This document shows, in pieces, positions 6,386-6,945 of a stretch of 6,945 bases of DNA. The notes under the pieces were generated by a model, which was not told the origin of the DNA, searched no databases, and saw nothing but the letters and a program-made list of their open reading frames with translations. The first letter of the stretch is position 1. Every line of letters begins with the position of its first letter. The stretch comes from Actinomycetes bacterium (GTDB lineage Bacteria > Actinomycetota > Acidimicrobiia > Acidimicrobiales > Microtrichaceae). Location: contig JAFAFZ010000546.1 of NCBI GenBank assembly GCA_023423215.1, positions 1 through 6,945 of the forward strand. The letters are read 5' to 3'. Position numbers and translations under genes: made by a program.

Positions 6386-6945
6386 TCAGTCCCCGAGCAG
6401 GCGCATGCGGTCGAGCACCGTGTCCCGGGTCGGGTCCATCAGCTCGTCGACGATGCGACCGTCGGCCAGGAACAGCACCCGGCTGGCGTGGGAGGCGGCG
6501 ACCGGATCGTGGGTCACCATCACGACGGTCTGGCCGAAGTCGCGCACGGCGCCCTCCATGAACTGGAGGATCTCGGCCGAGGAGCGCGAGTCGAGGTTGC
6601 CGGTCGGCTCGTCGGCGAAGATGATCTCGGGCCGCTCCACCAGGGCACGGGCCACGGCGACGCACTGCTGCTGGCCGCCGGAGAGCTCGGACGGCTTGTG
6701 CGACAGCCGGTCACCCAGCCCGACCGTCGAGACCACGTGCTGCATCCACTCGGTGTCGGGCTTGCGGCCGGCGAGGGTCAGCGGGAACAGGATGTTCTCC
6801 TCGGCGGTGAGGGTCGGCAGCAGGTTGAACTGCTGGAAGATGAAGCCGACCTTCTCGCGGCGCAGCAGGGTGAGCGCCTTCTCGCCGAGGCGGGAGATGT
6901 CGGTGTCGCCGATCATCGCGATGCCGCCGCTCAGGCGGTCCAGGC
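6386..6945 (-). CDS. ABC transporter ATP-binding protein (MacB/LolD-like), partial (5' end beyond right edge)
   Basis: The ATPase that powers the adjacent permease. About 185 residues are visible and the frame stays open to the edge, so the true start and the Walker A loop (roughly the first 55-60 residues) lie outside. Visible motifs, in order: Q-loop FIFQQFNLLPTL; signature LSGGQQQCVAVARAL; Walker B IIFADEPTGNLDS with catalytic Glu; and H-loop VMVTHDP. The segment FNLLPTLTAEENILFPL and the EPTGNLDS sequence are typical of the MacB/LolD/FtsE group. The residue after the three glutamines in the signature, nearly always Arg, is Cys here (codon TGC, one transition from CGC). The internal ATG at 6916 is not the start because conserved sequence continues upstream of it. 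The stop is 7 nt before the permease ATG, so the two are one operon. Confidence 0.95.
   Translation of the reverse strand, partial: LDRLSGGIAMIGDTDISRLGEKALTLLRREKVGFIFQQFNLLPTLTAEENILFPLTLAGRKPDTEWMQHVVSTVGLGDRLSHKPSELSGGQQQCVAVARALVERPEIIFADEPTGNLDSRSSAEILQFMEGAVRDFGQTVVMVTHDPVAASHASRVLFLADGRIVDELMDPTRDTVLDRMRLLGD

Noticed and set aside
4084..6561. Long open frame on the plus strand, 825 codons, opposite the ABC permease
   Set aside because: The product is rich in His, Arg, Asp and Glu without helices or motifs, and the opposite strand encodes a permease with recognisable duplicated FtsX domains.
6914..6916. ATG as the start of the ABC ATPase
   Set aside because: The frame continues upstream with LDRLSGGIA, and an ATPase starting here would lack the Walker A loop. 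The gene is cut by the window edge rather than short.

Overview
The window is compact, GC-rich DNA (roughly 70% G+C by eye) with strong G/C at third codon positions. It reads as actinobacterial chromosome. Supporting signs are an Rv2466c-like thioredoxin-fold protein of a family tied to mycothiol, long FtsX-type ABC permeases, weak Shine-Dalgarno signals, and a terminator hairpin without a U-tract. A Propionibacteriales-like source (Nocardioides/Aeromicrobium type) is a guess. I see no tRNA, rRNA, CRISPR array, insertion sequence, integrase or phage gene.

Region 1 (1-2985) is a drug-efflux style divergon. A TetR/AcrR repressor gene (+ strand, about 2359-2985) faces away from a 14-helix DHA2-family MFS exporter (- strand, 555-2153). 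The exporter is followed, with a 4-bp GTGA overlap, by a TesB-like acyl-CoA thioesterase that runs off the left edge. The roughly 200-bp control region between the divergent genes carries several copies of one sequence word (ATGGCACG and its complement). Two related 15-mers lie 21 bp apart and flank a good -10 box for the exporter, and a perfect 10-bp palindrome overlaps the repressor's start codon. The simplest model is that the TetR protein represses both itself and the exporter-thioesterase pair and is released by an unknown, possibly acyl- or lipid-like, ligand.

Region 2 (2986-3093) separates two convergent genes and holds a hairpin with a perfect 17-bp stem, probably a bidirectional terminator.

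Region 3 (3094-6945, all - strand) has an ABC export/lipoprotein-type system: the ATPase (5' end lost at the right edge) and, 7 nt after its stop, a large 852-residue permease with two FtsX domains. 105 nt further on is a 206-residue DsbA-like protein related to Rv2466c. It has a single cysteine (CPFT instead of CPWC), which changes the chemistry it can do. Whether it shares the ABC transcript is open.

No wholly new system is evident. The items most worth a second look are the repeated operator word in the divergon, the monothiol active site of the DsbA-like protein, the arginine-to-cysteine change in the ABC signature region, and the long hairpin.
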